64,000 nt of DNA. It comes from Chloroflexi bacterium HGW-Chloroflexi-8 (GTDB lineage Bacteria > Chloroflexota > Anaerolineae > Anaerolineales > Anaerolineaceae). The position numbers and the translations under genes were made by a program. The DNA is taken from contig PHBS01000002.1 of NCBI GenBank assembly GCA_002841995.1, forward strand, positions 1 to 64,000, given 5' to 3'. Of the stretch, positions 19,481-29,005 are shown in pieces (position 1 is the first letter of the stretch; the number at the start of each line of letters is the position of its first letter). The notes beneath the pieces were generated by a model that searched no databases, was not told the DNA's origin, and was given only the letters and a program-made list of their open reading frames with translations.

Positions 19481-20854
19481 CTACAAAGGTTCCCAGACGA
19501 TATTTTTGTCTCTTTCACTGACGAAAGTCCTCACTTTCTTGCTCCGATTCCATAACCACAACGTTTGTGTAATATTTGCAATTGAGAATGCTATCATTCC
19601 CACATACAAACCTGTAATCCGTCCAAATGAAATTCCAAAACCCAAAATTACGACAGCAGTTAACAAAAAGATGGATGTAGATTCTGGAATTCCTCTGGTT
19701 TTCCGGCTAAAGAGAATGGCTCCTTGGAACCAGGATTGTAAAGCGCTGGTAGCTGCCATGGGAAATGCAAACCAAAAACCTATTCTGGCAATTTTCACCA
19801 GATTCGGGGAAATTCCAGACACATTAGTGAACCAATAATAAACCAATGGAGTAACTGCAACCAAAATATATAGACCAGTTATTACTTTGAACAAATTTAA
19901 AGCAAATTTTCGGAGATGTAAAGAAGACCCCGGCTGATCCAATAAGGCAACCACTACCTCATTATAAGCAAAACCTATGCTTCGAAACATGAAAACCAAT
20001 CCACCAACCACAGACCAGACAGCCAGTGATTCAAGTGCATTAGGCATTCGGCTGAGTGCGGCGCTACCGATCGGTTGCCAGATCTGATTAAGTATTGAAG
20101 TAAGCGCTAAAGGTGAATAAAAAGCAAAAAAGGTCTTCCAGGGGATTGGGTCCCCGGCAGGAAGCGATTTTAACTGATATTTCAAAATCGGTTTCACTCT
20201 GATACCAGCATATACAGCTTCACAAAAAGTTCCAACCGTCTGTGCTGAAGCACCTATGATATAACCGGGAACAGTCTGCACCAATAATCCAATTGCCAAA
20301 ACTGACAAACCTGAACAAAGACGAATGACCGTACCGATACTGACAGCTTCGGGGTGCCCGAAACGAATCAAAACACCCTGTTGGCATCGTCTGAAAGCAA
20401 TGGACCATGTCCAGGGAGTCAGTATACGTAAACTTATCCTGGCCGGCTCGACAATTTCGTCTGGGACACCCAAAATCCCTTGTGCAACAAAATCAAATAA
20501 TGGTGTGAAGGCAATCAGAATATGGATTGCTGTTAAGAAAAATCCTGAAATCATCATAAATCGATAAATACGTTGATAAGAGGACCAGTTATTACATAGG
20601 GCAACCGATGCAGAGAGCAGCATGATGATTGGCGCTTCAATAATCAACGCTAGCGGCCACGCTGCTCCGCCATGGGCGGCCAGGCTTATTTCCGGATGAT
20701 CAAGTCGTGCCATCACTGCAGTAATCGCCGGCATTTCAATACCCATCAGTAACCAGGAAGCTGCTAATGGAAACCAAGTTTTAAGGATCTTTAATTTTGG
20801 AGGAGAAATCGGTAGTCTAAGTAATTTTAGCAAGCCAACACACCCGTGATTCAA
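19481..20854 (-). CDS. Multi-spanning membrane protein, MATE/polysaccharide-flippase-like
   Basis: 457 aa with many TM segments; KTWFPLAASWLLMGIEMPAITAVMARLDHPEISLAAHG. Confidence 0.6.
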   Translation of the reverse strand: MNHGCVGLLKLLRLPISPPKLKILKTWFPLAASWLLMGIEMPAITAVMARLDHPEISLAAHGGAAWPLALIIEAPIIMLLSASVALCNNWSSYQRIYRFMMISGFFLTAIHILIAFTPLFDFVAQGILGVPDEIVEPARISLRILTPWTWSIAFRRCQQGVLIRFGHPEAVSIGTVIRLCSGLSVLAIGLLVQTVPGYIIGASAQTVGTFCEAVYAGIRVKPILKYQLKSLPAGDPIPWKTFFAFYSPLALTSILNQIWQPIGSAALSRMPNALESLAVWSVVGGLVFMFRSIGFAYNEVVVALLDQPGSSLHLRKFALNLFKVITGLYILVAVTPLVYYWFTNVSGISPNLVKIARIGFWFAFPMAATSALQSWFQGAILFSRKTRGIPESTSIFLLTAVVILGFGISFGRITGLYVGMIAFSIANITQTLWLWNRSKKVRTFVSERDKNIVWEPL

Positions 20855-20954
20855 AAACTAAACGGATAGTATAGCATTGAATAGACAATGAAATAATAAT
20901 CTTAATAAATCATGCTACAATGGTCTTCAAATTACGATCGTGAAAGGATTTCGA

Positions 20955-21467
20955 ATGACCCAAAAACAATGGAAAACACCCCCTGCTATGAAAATTGACC
21001 CTAAAAAAACATATACTGCTACATTCAAAACGGATGTAGGGGATATTGTAGTTGCATTATTTGCTGACAAAACACCAAAAACCGTAAATAATTTCGTGTT
21101 TTTAGCACGAGAAGGATTTTACGACGATACTATTTTTCATCGGGTGATAAAGGATTTTATGGCACAGGGTGGCGACCCGACTGGTACAGGTATGGGAGGA
21201 CCCGGATATAAATTTGAGGATGAATTTCATTCAAGTTTAAAACACGACAAACCTGGCATCCTTTCAATGGCAAATGCCGGTCCTGGTACAAATGGATCGC
21301 AATTCTTTTTGACCCATGTCCCAACATCCTGGCTTGATCGCAAACACTCAATTTTTGGTCAAGTCACTCATGGACTGGATATTTTACTATCCATTCCGGA
21401 GAGAGACCCATCCAAACGCAATGCTCCAGCAGTAAAATTATTAACTGTCGAAATTGAAGAAGCTTAA
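20955..21467 (+). CDS. Cyclophilin-type peptidyl-prolyl cis-trans isomerase
   Basis: [51 protein letters not shown]...[11 protein letters not shown]. Confidence 0.95.
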   Translation: MTQKQWKTPPAMKIDPKKTYTATFKTDVGDIVVALFADKTPKTVNNFVFLAREGFYDDTIFHRVIKDFMAQGGDPTGTGMGGPGYKFEDEFHSSLKHDKPGILSMANAGPGTNGSQFFLTHVPTSWLDRKHSIFGQVTHGLDILLSIPERDPSKRNAPAVKLLTVEIEEA

Positions 21468-21799
21468 GACTTGGATTAGCCATTTAACAGTGATTTAATT
21501 TCTTAAATGGAAGGATAGACCTCATCATTTATTAAATTACTTCAGCTGTGTAGTGAATTTAGTCAAAATGATCGTAATAATAAACAGTCCAAAACGCACC
21601 ATATTGGATGTCATTTTGGATTTGTTAGGTTTACTTATTTTGAAGATATTAATTTTACGCCGTCTTTCAAAATAGAAACTTATCCAGTGAGTAAAATTAC
21701 CAACGATGGCAAATTCTTATTTTGCTTCCTTCATTCAGTTATTCTGAGTAAACGTTTTTAATAAAGATAAGTCAAAATATCGTCAATTTAGTGACTAAA

Positions 21800-21845
21800 T
21801 AAAATAGAAATCGGCATAAATCTTGCTGATTTCTATTTTATTTTT
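21800..21845 (+). terminator. Strong terminator-like hairpin far downstream of the PPIase gene
   Basis: AAAATAGAAATCGGCA / TGCTGATTTCTATTTT followed by ATTTTT. Confidence 0.75.
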
Positions 21846-22010
21846 GGTTTCACCTTTGTTTCATTTTTCAAAGTCAAAAATCCAGAGGAACAGTTTTTAA
21901 AAAATTCAACAGAATAGGAAATGTAACGAGTGTATTACAGCTTATCAAATTATTTTGCGCTAAAATTAGTATTGATTTGAAAATTTGATTCAAAAAAGTC
22001 CGGGGATACC

Positions 22011-24392
22011 ATGGAATTATATTTAACGCCCGCCTCAATAAGTTTTATAACACAGACCATTTTATTCTTAGCAATAACAATTTACCTTATTCAGATAAAT
22101 ACACATACGAAGGCAAATTTCTGGCTTTCAGGCTTTTATACCGTAATGGTAGCATCCAGTTTGGCTGGTTTCATGGCAGTTTCCAGCATCGAATGGTATG
22201 AATTTACATTTCATCTTCATATGACTTTAATTTTGATTGCTTTGCCATTATTGATGCAATTTTCATTCTATTTTCCGGAATTAGAAACGTCGGATCGTAA
22301 AAATGCCAAATCTGGTTTATTTTTGTCCATATTTATTAGTTTTGTTGCACTAATCTGTGTAATCCTACAATTATTCCAGGTTGGGTTCGTCATCAAATAT
22401 GCTGAGATCATTAAATTAACGATCAAAATACTTCAAATTATCTTTTTATTTATTATTTTAATTCGGTTTATTAAATTAACATTTCGATACTCTCAAAACC
22501 AACAGAATTTATCAAAAAAAGAAAAATTCTTTAATCCTGCAAATCGAGTAGCAAAAGCAATGAGTGGCTTTAGTCTATCCTTAATTTGCCTGCTTTTGGT
22601 TTGGATCATAAGTTTCATTCTTGGTTTGGTCGGTTTAAACTCACTTGAAATATTCGTTTTCTCCTTAGGAACATCCTGGTCACTGCTATTTCTTATTTTT
22701 ACTTTAATTAATCAAACTACTCAGAAAGCATCTTTTTTGATCAAATTAATTGGATTTGTCATGCTCACAGTTTTTACTGGTATTAGCGCTGCTGCATGGT
22801 TGGCAGCATCGGTAAGTCAGGCAAATTACCTGGCATCAAATGCCACTCCAGACCGACAAACCATTCATTTTGAGCAATCCAATGCTACATACACAATTTC
22901 TCAAGATGAGTATGTATTTGAAAATGACCTTGGAAATCAAGTAACCTTTCTGAATGATTCTTCCAGCGCACTAGTTGACTTAGCAGCCACATTTCCGTTT
23001 GCCGGTAAGAATTGGAACAAGATTGTTGTCGATCAAAAGGGATTTGTCCTTTTTTCCGAGATGGATATGGGAGAAATCGACTTAAAACTGCCACAGCAAT
23101 CCCACCCAGTGATTGCAGCTTTATATTTAGAGGATCTTGCTGTTACCAAAAATACAGTAGGTTTTGTCAGTTTATTAGACGACAGGTCAGTATTTACCTG
23201 GTTTTTGGTAACACCTCTTGATAACCCAGACCAAACAATTAATGCACAATTGGTACTTTTTCCTGACGGCTCTTTTGATATTTCTTACGATGGAATCCAG
23301 TCGAATTTCAAATACAGCCCTTATTTACCCAAAGAATTGACTCAAATTACTGGATTCTTTTTAGGAAATAATGACATTACTCCAAGTCGTATTCAATTTA
23401 ATTCACAACTGCCATTCACAAGTGAAACCTGGTCTGGCGTGTATCAGGATTATTATATTGATTTTCGAAGTTTCCTGGACCAATCTATGTCAATGCAATT
23501 ATTTGCATTATTACTCGTGAGCATAGTGACTGCCTTAGTATTTCCAATTTTCTTCCAAAATAGCTTATGGTATCCGATAAAAATGATTCGTTCTGGTTTT
23601 CAGCAGATCAATCAGGATAATTTTCAAGCTTTCCTCGAACCAAGATACACAGATGAATTGGGCCAGACAGTTATGGAATTCAATCAAATGGCAAAGCATG
23701 TTGAAGTAAAGCGTAAAGCCGATGAAACAAGAATTAAAGAATTGGAAGAGAAATTATCCCATAGATCTTCTGAACTTAAAATATCCATCGAGAAACTTAG
23801 TCGGGAAATTGAATATCGAAAAAAATTAAGTGAAGCGCTGGAAAAAAGCATTGCACAACAAAAGAAGTACGCCACCCAGGATGAGTTGACGGGCATTAAC
23901 AATAGGGCACATTTTGTGGAAATATGTGAAGACGAGATTAAACGTGCAAAACGGTATGAGACACCATTATCCTTTGTTATCATGGATCCGGATTATCTAA
24001 GAATGATTAACGAAACTTATGGAAATTCTACCGGTGATGAAGTACTTAGAGAACTTTCCCAACTTGTGCAAGCTAAATTGCGGGAAACCGATACTCTTGG
24101 CAGAATTGGTGGAGAAGAGTTTGCCATTCTCATGCCACAAACTGCAGGGAATGATGCCCAAACCGCAGCTAACAGGATCCGAAATATTATTGGCAGCCAA
24201 TCACTACAGACATCCAAAGGACCAATTCGAATCTCTGTAAGTTTTGGCATTTCAGAAATGCCTACAGAAGGTATATTTTCTGTGGATATTTTGTTTCATC
24301 GTGCCAATCAAGCTCTGGATCATGCAAAAAACAAGGGGCGAAATTCTGTAGTCCTTTGGAATTCCCTTCTTGAAAACAAAGAAAAAGAATAA
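22011..24392 (+). CDS. Membrane diguanylate cyclase: multi-TM, NIDO-like extracytoplasmic region, HAMP-like, coiled coil, GGDEF
   Basis: RETDTLGRIGGEEFAILMP (GGEEF plus I-site RxxD); FPFAGKNWNKIVVDQKGFVLFSE...LVLFPDGSFDISYDGI. Confidence 0.88.
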   Translation: MELYLTPASISFITQTILFLAITIYLIQINTHTKANFWLSGFYTVMVASSLAGFMAVSSIEWYEFTFHLHMTLILIALPLLMQFSFYFPELETSDRKNAKSGLFLSIFISFVALICVILQLFQVGFVIKYAEIIKLTIKILQIIFLFIILIRFIKLTFRYSQNQQNLSKKEKFFNPANRVAKAMSGFSLSLICLLLVWIISFILGLVGLNSLEIFVFSLGTSWSLLFLIFTLINQTTQKASFLIKLIGFVMLTVFTGISAAAWLAASVSQANYLASNATPDRQTIHFEQSNATYTISQDEYVFENDLGNQVTFLNDSSSALVDLAATFPFAGKNWNKIVVDQKGFVLFSEMDMGEIDLKLPQQSHPVIAALYLEDLAVTKNTVGFVSLLDDRSVFTWFLVTPLDNPDQTINAQLVLFPDGSFDISYDGIQSNFKYSPYLPKELTQITGFFLGNNDITPSRIQFNSQLPFTSETWSGVYQDYYIDFRSFLDQSMSMQLFALLLVSIVTALVFPIFFQNSLWYPIKMIRSGFQQINQDNFQAFLEPRYTDELGQTVMEFNQMAKHVEVKRKADETRIKELEEKLSHRSSELKISIEKLSREIEYRKKLSEALEKSIAQQKKYATQDELTGINNRAHFVEICEDEIKRAKRYETPLSFVIMDPDYLRMINETYGNSTGDEVLRELSQLVQAKLRETDTLGRIGGEEFAILMPQTAGNDAQTAANRIRNIIGSQSLQTSKGPIRISVSFGISEMPTEGIFSVDILFHRANQALDHAKNKGRNSVVLWNSLLENKEKE

Positions 24393-24405
24393 ATTGAGTT
24401 TTTGA

Positions 24406-24747
24406 ATGAACGACCGTTTTTGGGATATTCTGGAAGAAATGCTAAATTCTCACAGTCTGATTATTGACCGAAAAAAAGGTTCAAATCATCCAAACTATTC
24501 TTTACTTGTTTATCCTTTGGATTATGGTTACTTGGAAGGAACCAGATCAATGGATAATGGAGGAATCGATGTTTGGGTTGGCAGTCAATATCCAGTGAGA
24601 GTAAATGGCGTTTTTTGCACCATTGATTCAAAGAAAAATGACTCTGAGGTAAAAATTGTGATTGGTTGTAATGATGATGAAATCAGGATGATTTCTGATT
24701 TCCATAATGATAACCTGCAAGCAGCTATTTGGGTACCAAAGCTATAA
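24406..24747 (+). CDS. Inorganic-pyrophosphatase-like small protein
   Basis: IIDRKKGSNHPNYSLLVYPLDYGYLEGTRSMDNGGIDVWVG. Confidence 0.7.
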   Translation: MNDRFWDILEEMLNSHSLIIDRKKGSNHPNYSLLVYPLDYGYLEGTRSMDNGGIDVWVGSQYPVRVNGVFCTIDSKKNDSEVKIVIGCNDDEIRMISDFHNDNLQAAIWVPKL

Positions 24748-24822
24748 TCAAAAGAACTTCATTATTTAGAAAATTACGAAAAGTTTTTTGGGTCTCTTCA
24801 TAATTTTTTTAATGGGTGGCAT

Positions 24823-25353
24823 ATGGCTGACGTGGAATTAAAAATAATTAAGCCAGATAAATCTCTTGAAATAGATTATCGTGCTGCAATCACAGAATTC
24901 CGTGAATTAGGTGAAAATAACATAGAATCGCTATTTTCGCGGTGTGCAGATAATTTTGACGCTTATTTAAAAGCAACTCTTCAAGCAGAAGGCGGATATG
25001 GTCTTCCGGAAGGGTATGTGCCTTTTACCACTTTTTGGACGGTTATGAACAACGAGAAAATCGTTGGATTTTGTAATTTTCGGCATTACCTGACTCCTTC
25101 CTTAAAAATCGAGGGTGGCCATATTGGTTATAGTATTCGACCAAGTGAAAGGAAAAAGGGTTATGGGACTCGACAACTCGCCTTGATTTTAGAAGAATGC
25201 CGTTGGATGGCTTATACAAGGGTCATGGTAACCTGTGATTTTGACAATATCGGATCGTATAAAATCATTGAGGCAAACGGAGGGAAATTGACGGGAGTTG
25301 CAATTTCACCAAGATCAAACAAGAAAGTAAACCAATATTGGATTGATCTTTAA
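24823..25353 (+). CDS. GNAT family N-acetyltransferase
   Basis: GGHIGYSIRPSERKKGYGTRQLALILEECRWM...NIGSYKIIEANGGKL. Confidence 0.9.
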   Translation: MADVELKIIKPDKSLEIDYRAAITEFRELGENNIESLFSRCADNFDAYLKATLQAEGGYGLPEGYVPFTTFWTVMNNEKIVGFCNFRHYLTPSLKIEGGHIGYSIRPSERKKGYGTRQLALILEECRWMAYTRVMVTCDFDNIGSYKIIEANGGKLTGVAISPRSNKKVNQYWIDL

Positions 25354-25503
25354 TCAATGTTCTTGACGATTTGACCTATCAAATTCTATCAATTTCGAGA
25401 AAAATATATTGAATCTTGCATCTTCATTTGTAAGTTGGTGTTTACTTTATTACAATAGTTTTAACCCTATGAATCATTTGACATGGTCGAAGGAGGCAAT
25501 CTA

Positions 25504-25944
25504 ATGATAACCGCAGCAAGTATCCTGGAAATTAAAGGAAATGACGTCTGGACTATTTCGCCAGAAGATACGGTTTATGACGCTTTACGCCTGATGGCAA
25601 GAGTAGATATTGGAGCTTTATTAGTGATGAAGGGAGACCAATTAGTTGGTATGCTTTCTGAACGTGATTATGCCCGAAAAGTTATACTTTTTGGGAAAAC
25701 TTCAAAAGAGACTCTGGTGAAAGAGATTATGACTGAAAAAGTAATTTCTATTCATCCCATGCAGATATGTGAAGAATGTATGGCGATCATGACGAAGAAC
25801 CACATTCGCCATTTACCGGTTGTGCTGGATGGAAAAGTCCTGGGTGTTATCTCTATTGGAGATGTTGTTAAAACAATCATGTACAAACAAAAAGAAAAAA
25901 TTCGTGATTTGACTCAAAAAGTTTTATCCAACGAAAATCAATAA
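25504..25944 (+). CDS. Tandem CBS-domain protein
   Basis: TVYDALRLMARVDIGALLVMKGDQLVGMLSERDYARK...MTKNHIRHLPVVLDGKVLGVISIGDVV; GGAGG RBS. Confidence 0.92.
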   Translation: MITAASILEIKGNDVWTISPEDTVYDALRLMARVDIGALLVMKGDQLVGMLSERDYARKVILFGKTSKETLVKEIMTEKVISIHPMQICEECMAIMTKNHIRHLPVVLDGKVLGVISIGDVVKTIMYKQKEKIRDLTQKVLSNENQ

Positions 25945-25966
25945 AATTAATTAATCCCCGTCATGA

Positions 25967-26006
25967 GAAACCCTGAAGTATGTTTACCAGGGTTTCTTAT
26001 TTTTTA
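25967..26006 (+). terminator. Rho-independent terminator
   Basis: GAAACCCTG / CAGGGTTTC followed by TTATTTTTT. Confidence 0.85.
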
Positions 26007-26097
26007 AGAAGTTGTTCATCTACCGAGGAAATTGATTTTGCAGTCATTTATAAGGCATACTATAATAAAGTAAATTTTGAATTCTCTGGAGGTCTGG

Positions 26098-27756
26098 ATG
26101 TCTGGTTCAAGAACTGTAAGAGCACCTCGAGGTACAAAACTCACCTGTAAATCGTGGTTAACAGAAGCTGCATACCGAATGATTCAAAATAATTTGGATC
26201 CTGAGGTTGCCGAAAAACCGGATGAATTGGTGGTTTATGGAGGTCGTGGTCAAGCAGCTCGTTCTTGGGATGCCTTTGATGCTATTCTTGAATCATTAGT
26301 GAATCTTGAAAATGATGAGACATTGTTAGTTCAATCCGGAAAACCAGTGGCAATATTCAAAAGTCACCCAGATGCACCACGCGTATTAATCGCAAATTCT
26401 AACCTTGTTCCTCACTGGGCAACCCAAGAGCATTTTGATGATCTGGCAAAAAAGGGATTGATTATGTTCGGTCAAATGACTGCGGGTTCATGGATTTATA
26501 TTGGCACACAGGGAATTCTACAGGGCACATATGAGACATTAGGTGCTTTAGCCAAACAAAAAGGGTGGGGTTCGTTAAAAGGGAAATTCGTACTTACTGC
26601 AGGTCTTGGAGGTATGGGTGGTGCCCAACCTTTAGCCATCACCATGAATGGCGGTGTAGGTTTATGTGTGGAAGTTGATCCAGAACGTGCTCACAGAAGG
26701 CGTGAAATCGGTTATGTTGATATCGTTGTGGACACACTGGAAGAAGCGATGACTCTGGTTGAAGATGCTGTTCATGAGGAAAAACCATTGTCGATCGGAT
26801 TGGTTGCTAATGCGGCTGAAATATACCCGGAACTTGTACTTCGTGGCATTACACCCGATGTTGTTACCGACCAGACTTCTGCTCATGATGTGTTGATGTA
26901 TATTCCAGTGAATATCAGCATTGAGGCAGCAAATGAATTACGGGAAAAAGATCCACTAACTTATTCAAAACGATCCATGGCTTCCATGGCTATTCATGTT
27001 CGGGCGATGTTGGAGATGCAAAAACGAGGTGCTGAAGTCTTTGATTATGGTAATAACATTCGGCAACGCGCCTACGATTATGGAGTAAAGGATGCATTTA
27101 ACTTCCCCGGATTCGTGCCAGCTTATATCCGACCACTTTTTTGTGAAGGGAAAGGACCTTTTCGCTGGGTGGCACTTTCAGGCGATCCTGAGGATATTTA
27201 TCGTACCGATGAAGCAGTGTCCGAACTTTTCCCGGAAGATGATCACTTACAACGCTGGTTAAAATTAGCGCGAGAAAAAGTACCATTTCAAGGGTTGCCC
27301 TCACGAATCTGCTGGTTAGGTTATGGCGACCGCTTGAAAGCAGGGTTGAAATTCAACGAATTAGTAGCCAAAGGAATTGTAAAAGCGCCAATCGTAATTG
27401 GCAGAGACCATTTGGACGCAGGCTCCGTTGCTTCACCAAATCGGGAAACCGAGTCCATGCTGGATGGTACGGATGCAGTCAGTGATTGGCCTCTGCTTAA
27501 CCTGATGATTAATGCTGTTGGAGGAGCTACATGGGTCTCATTTCATCATGGCGGAGGAGTTGGAATTGGGTACAGCCAGCATGCTGGTATGGTGATCGTG
27601 GCAGATGGAACAGAAGATGCTGCCCGCCGTCTCACCAGGGTACTTACTACAGATCCAGGCATGGGAATCGTCAGACACGCTGACGCTGGATACTCTCAAG
27701 CAATTGAAGCCGCAAAAAGAAATGGTATCCACATGCCAATGGTGAAAGGAACATAA
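26098..27756 (+). CDS. hutU: Urocanate hydratase
   Basis: [18 protein letters not shown]...[23 protein letters not shown]...[35 protein letters not shown] before ATG 26098. Confidence 0.96.
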   Translation: MSGSRTVRAPRGTKLTCKSWLTEAAYRMIQNNLDPEVAEKPDELVVYGGRGQAARSWDAFDAILESLVNLENDETLLVQSGKPVAIFKSHPDAPRVLIANSNLVPHWATQEHFDDLAKKGLIMFGQMTAGSWIYIGTQGILQGTYETLGALAKQKGWGSLKGKFVLTAGLGGMGGAQPLAITMNGGVGLCVEVDPERAHRRREIGYVDIVVDTLEEAMTLVEDAVHEEKPLSIGLVANAAEIYPELVLRGITPDVVTDQTSAHDVLMYIPVNISIEAANELREKDPLTYSKRSMASMAIHVRAMLEMQKRGAEVFDYGNNIRQRAYDYGVKDAFNFPGFVPAYIRPLFCEGKGPFRWVALSGDPEDIYRTDEAVSELFPEDDHLQRWLKLAREKVPFQGLPSRICWLGYGDRLKAGLKFNELVAKGIVKAPIVIGRDHLDAGSVASPNRETESMLDGTDAVSDWPLLNLMINAVGGATWVSFHHGGGVGIGYSQHAGMVIVADGTEDAARRLTRVLTTDPGMGIVRHADAGYSQAIEAAKRNGIHMPMVKGT

Positions 27757-27769
27757 AATCAACCGAAAA

Positions 27770-28117
27770 ATGCGATTTTTTTGGTTTTTAGTAGCCATAA
27801 GCGCGGGAATTCTAATTAGCGCGTTTTTGGGTTGGGTGCGAACTCCCCAAAAGATTACAAATACTTCGCTGTCTGCTTTACGGTCAGATTACTTTGCAGA
27901 TTATGTTTTAATGGCTGCTGAGACTTATAAAAGCAATAATGATATTGCACTTGCTACGTACCAACTCGCGTATCTTGGTAGTGAAAAACCACTATATCAT
28001 GTCCAAAGAGCAATTATCTATGCAGAAGAACTTGGATATCCTTTAGAAGATATGGAATCTCTGGCTTTATTGGCAAGTGCTTTTCAACCCATTAATACAC
28101 CTACAGTGACACAATGA
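27770..28117 (+). CDS. Uncharacterised membrane protein (pair member 1)
   Basis: Single N-terminal TM; TP-rich tail; ATGA overlap with the next gene. Confidence 0.7.
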   Translation: MRFFWFLVAISAGILISAFLGWVRTPQKITNTSLSALRSDYFADYVLMAAETYKSNNDIALATYQLAYLGSEKPLYHVQRAIIYAEELGYPLEDMESLALLASAFQPINTPTVTQ

Positions 28118-28992
28118 ATTCTAAGTATCGAGAAGAGAGACATCGACCTCCTTATTACTTATTGACCGGTTTATTATTAGGTCTACTTATAGGATTCGCA
28201 GTAACGTTTATCCTTCTACCAGTTCAATATTCAAATGTTCCTCCAGAAACCCTACAGTCGGTTGATAAAGATCAATATCGATTGATGATTGCCTATGCCT
28301 TCAAATCTGACCATGACATTGGAAGGGCAAATGCTCGTTTGGGATTATTACGAGAAGAGAATCTTTCAGAGGTGGTATTAAATCAAGCACAACGAAGTGA
28401 GAGAAGATCCGACGCTCAAATTCTCCTAAATCTATCGGAAGCGCTAAAAGAAACTCCATCTACTGTTGCCACAATGTTACCCCCAACCCCTCAGACGATT
28501 ATTCAAAGTCCAACAATCACAAAAGAACCAACTAAAAATTCAATTACAGAAACAATTATCCCTACCATCCAAACCATACGAACTGCAACTGAAGGGCCAA
28601 CTGAATCCGTATCAACAAAGACTCCATTCCCTTCACCGACAACCATAAATAGTTCCACGATTCCATTCCGGTTATCCTCGCAGAAAATTGTGTGTAATCC
28701 AAATTATTTAGCCCCCTATATCCAAATCGAAGTCTTTGATAAAAGCAACAATCCAATGGCAAATATTCGAGTATTAGTCAGTTGGGATGGTGGTCAAGAC
28801 ATATTCTACACGGGTTACTTTCCAGAAATAAGTTCGGGGTATGCTGACTTTGAAATAGAGCCGTCCATCGCTTACAGCATTCGCATTGGTGAGATTGGCG
28901 AAGTAGTGGATCAAATAATCGCCCCAGAATGTAAGGATGATTCCGGCAACACTTATTGGGGTACGGTATACCTCGATTTTAGCGAACCATAA
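28114..28992 (+). CDS. Uncharacterised membrane protein (pair member 2) with Thr/Pro linker and C-terminal beta-rich domain
   Basis: TM TGLLLGLLIGFAVTFILLP then a segment resembling member 1. Confidence 0.75.
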   Translation: MNSKYREERHRPPYYLLTGLLLGLLIGFAVTFILLPVQYSNVPPETLQSVDKDQYRLMIAYAFKSDHDIGRANARLGLLREENLSEVVLNQAQRSERRSDAQILLNLSEALKETPSTVATMLPPTPQTIIQSPTITKEPTKNSITETIIPTIQTIRTATEGPTESVSTKTPFPSPTTINSSTIPFRLSSQKIVCNPNYLAPYIQIEVFDKSNNPMANIRVLVSWDGGQDIFYTGYFPEISSGYADFEIEPSIAYSIRIGEIGEVVDQIIAPECKDDSGNTYWGTVYLDFSEP

Positions 28993-29005
28993 TCAAACGG
29001 TCGAA

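Noticed and set aside
21470-21800. Possible insertion-sequence remnant (TTTTACGCCG also occurs near 5740)
   Set aside because: Shared match is about 10 bp; no inverted ends, target duplications or transposase fragments.
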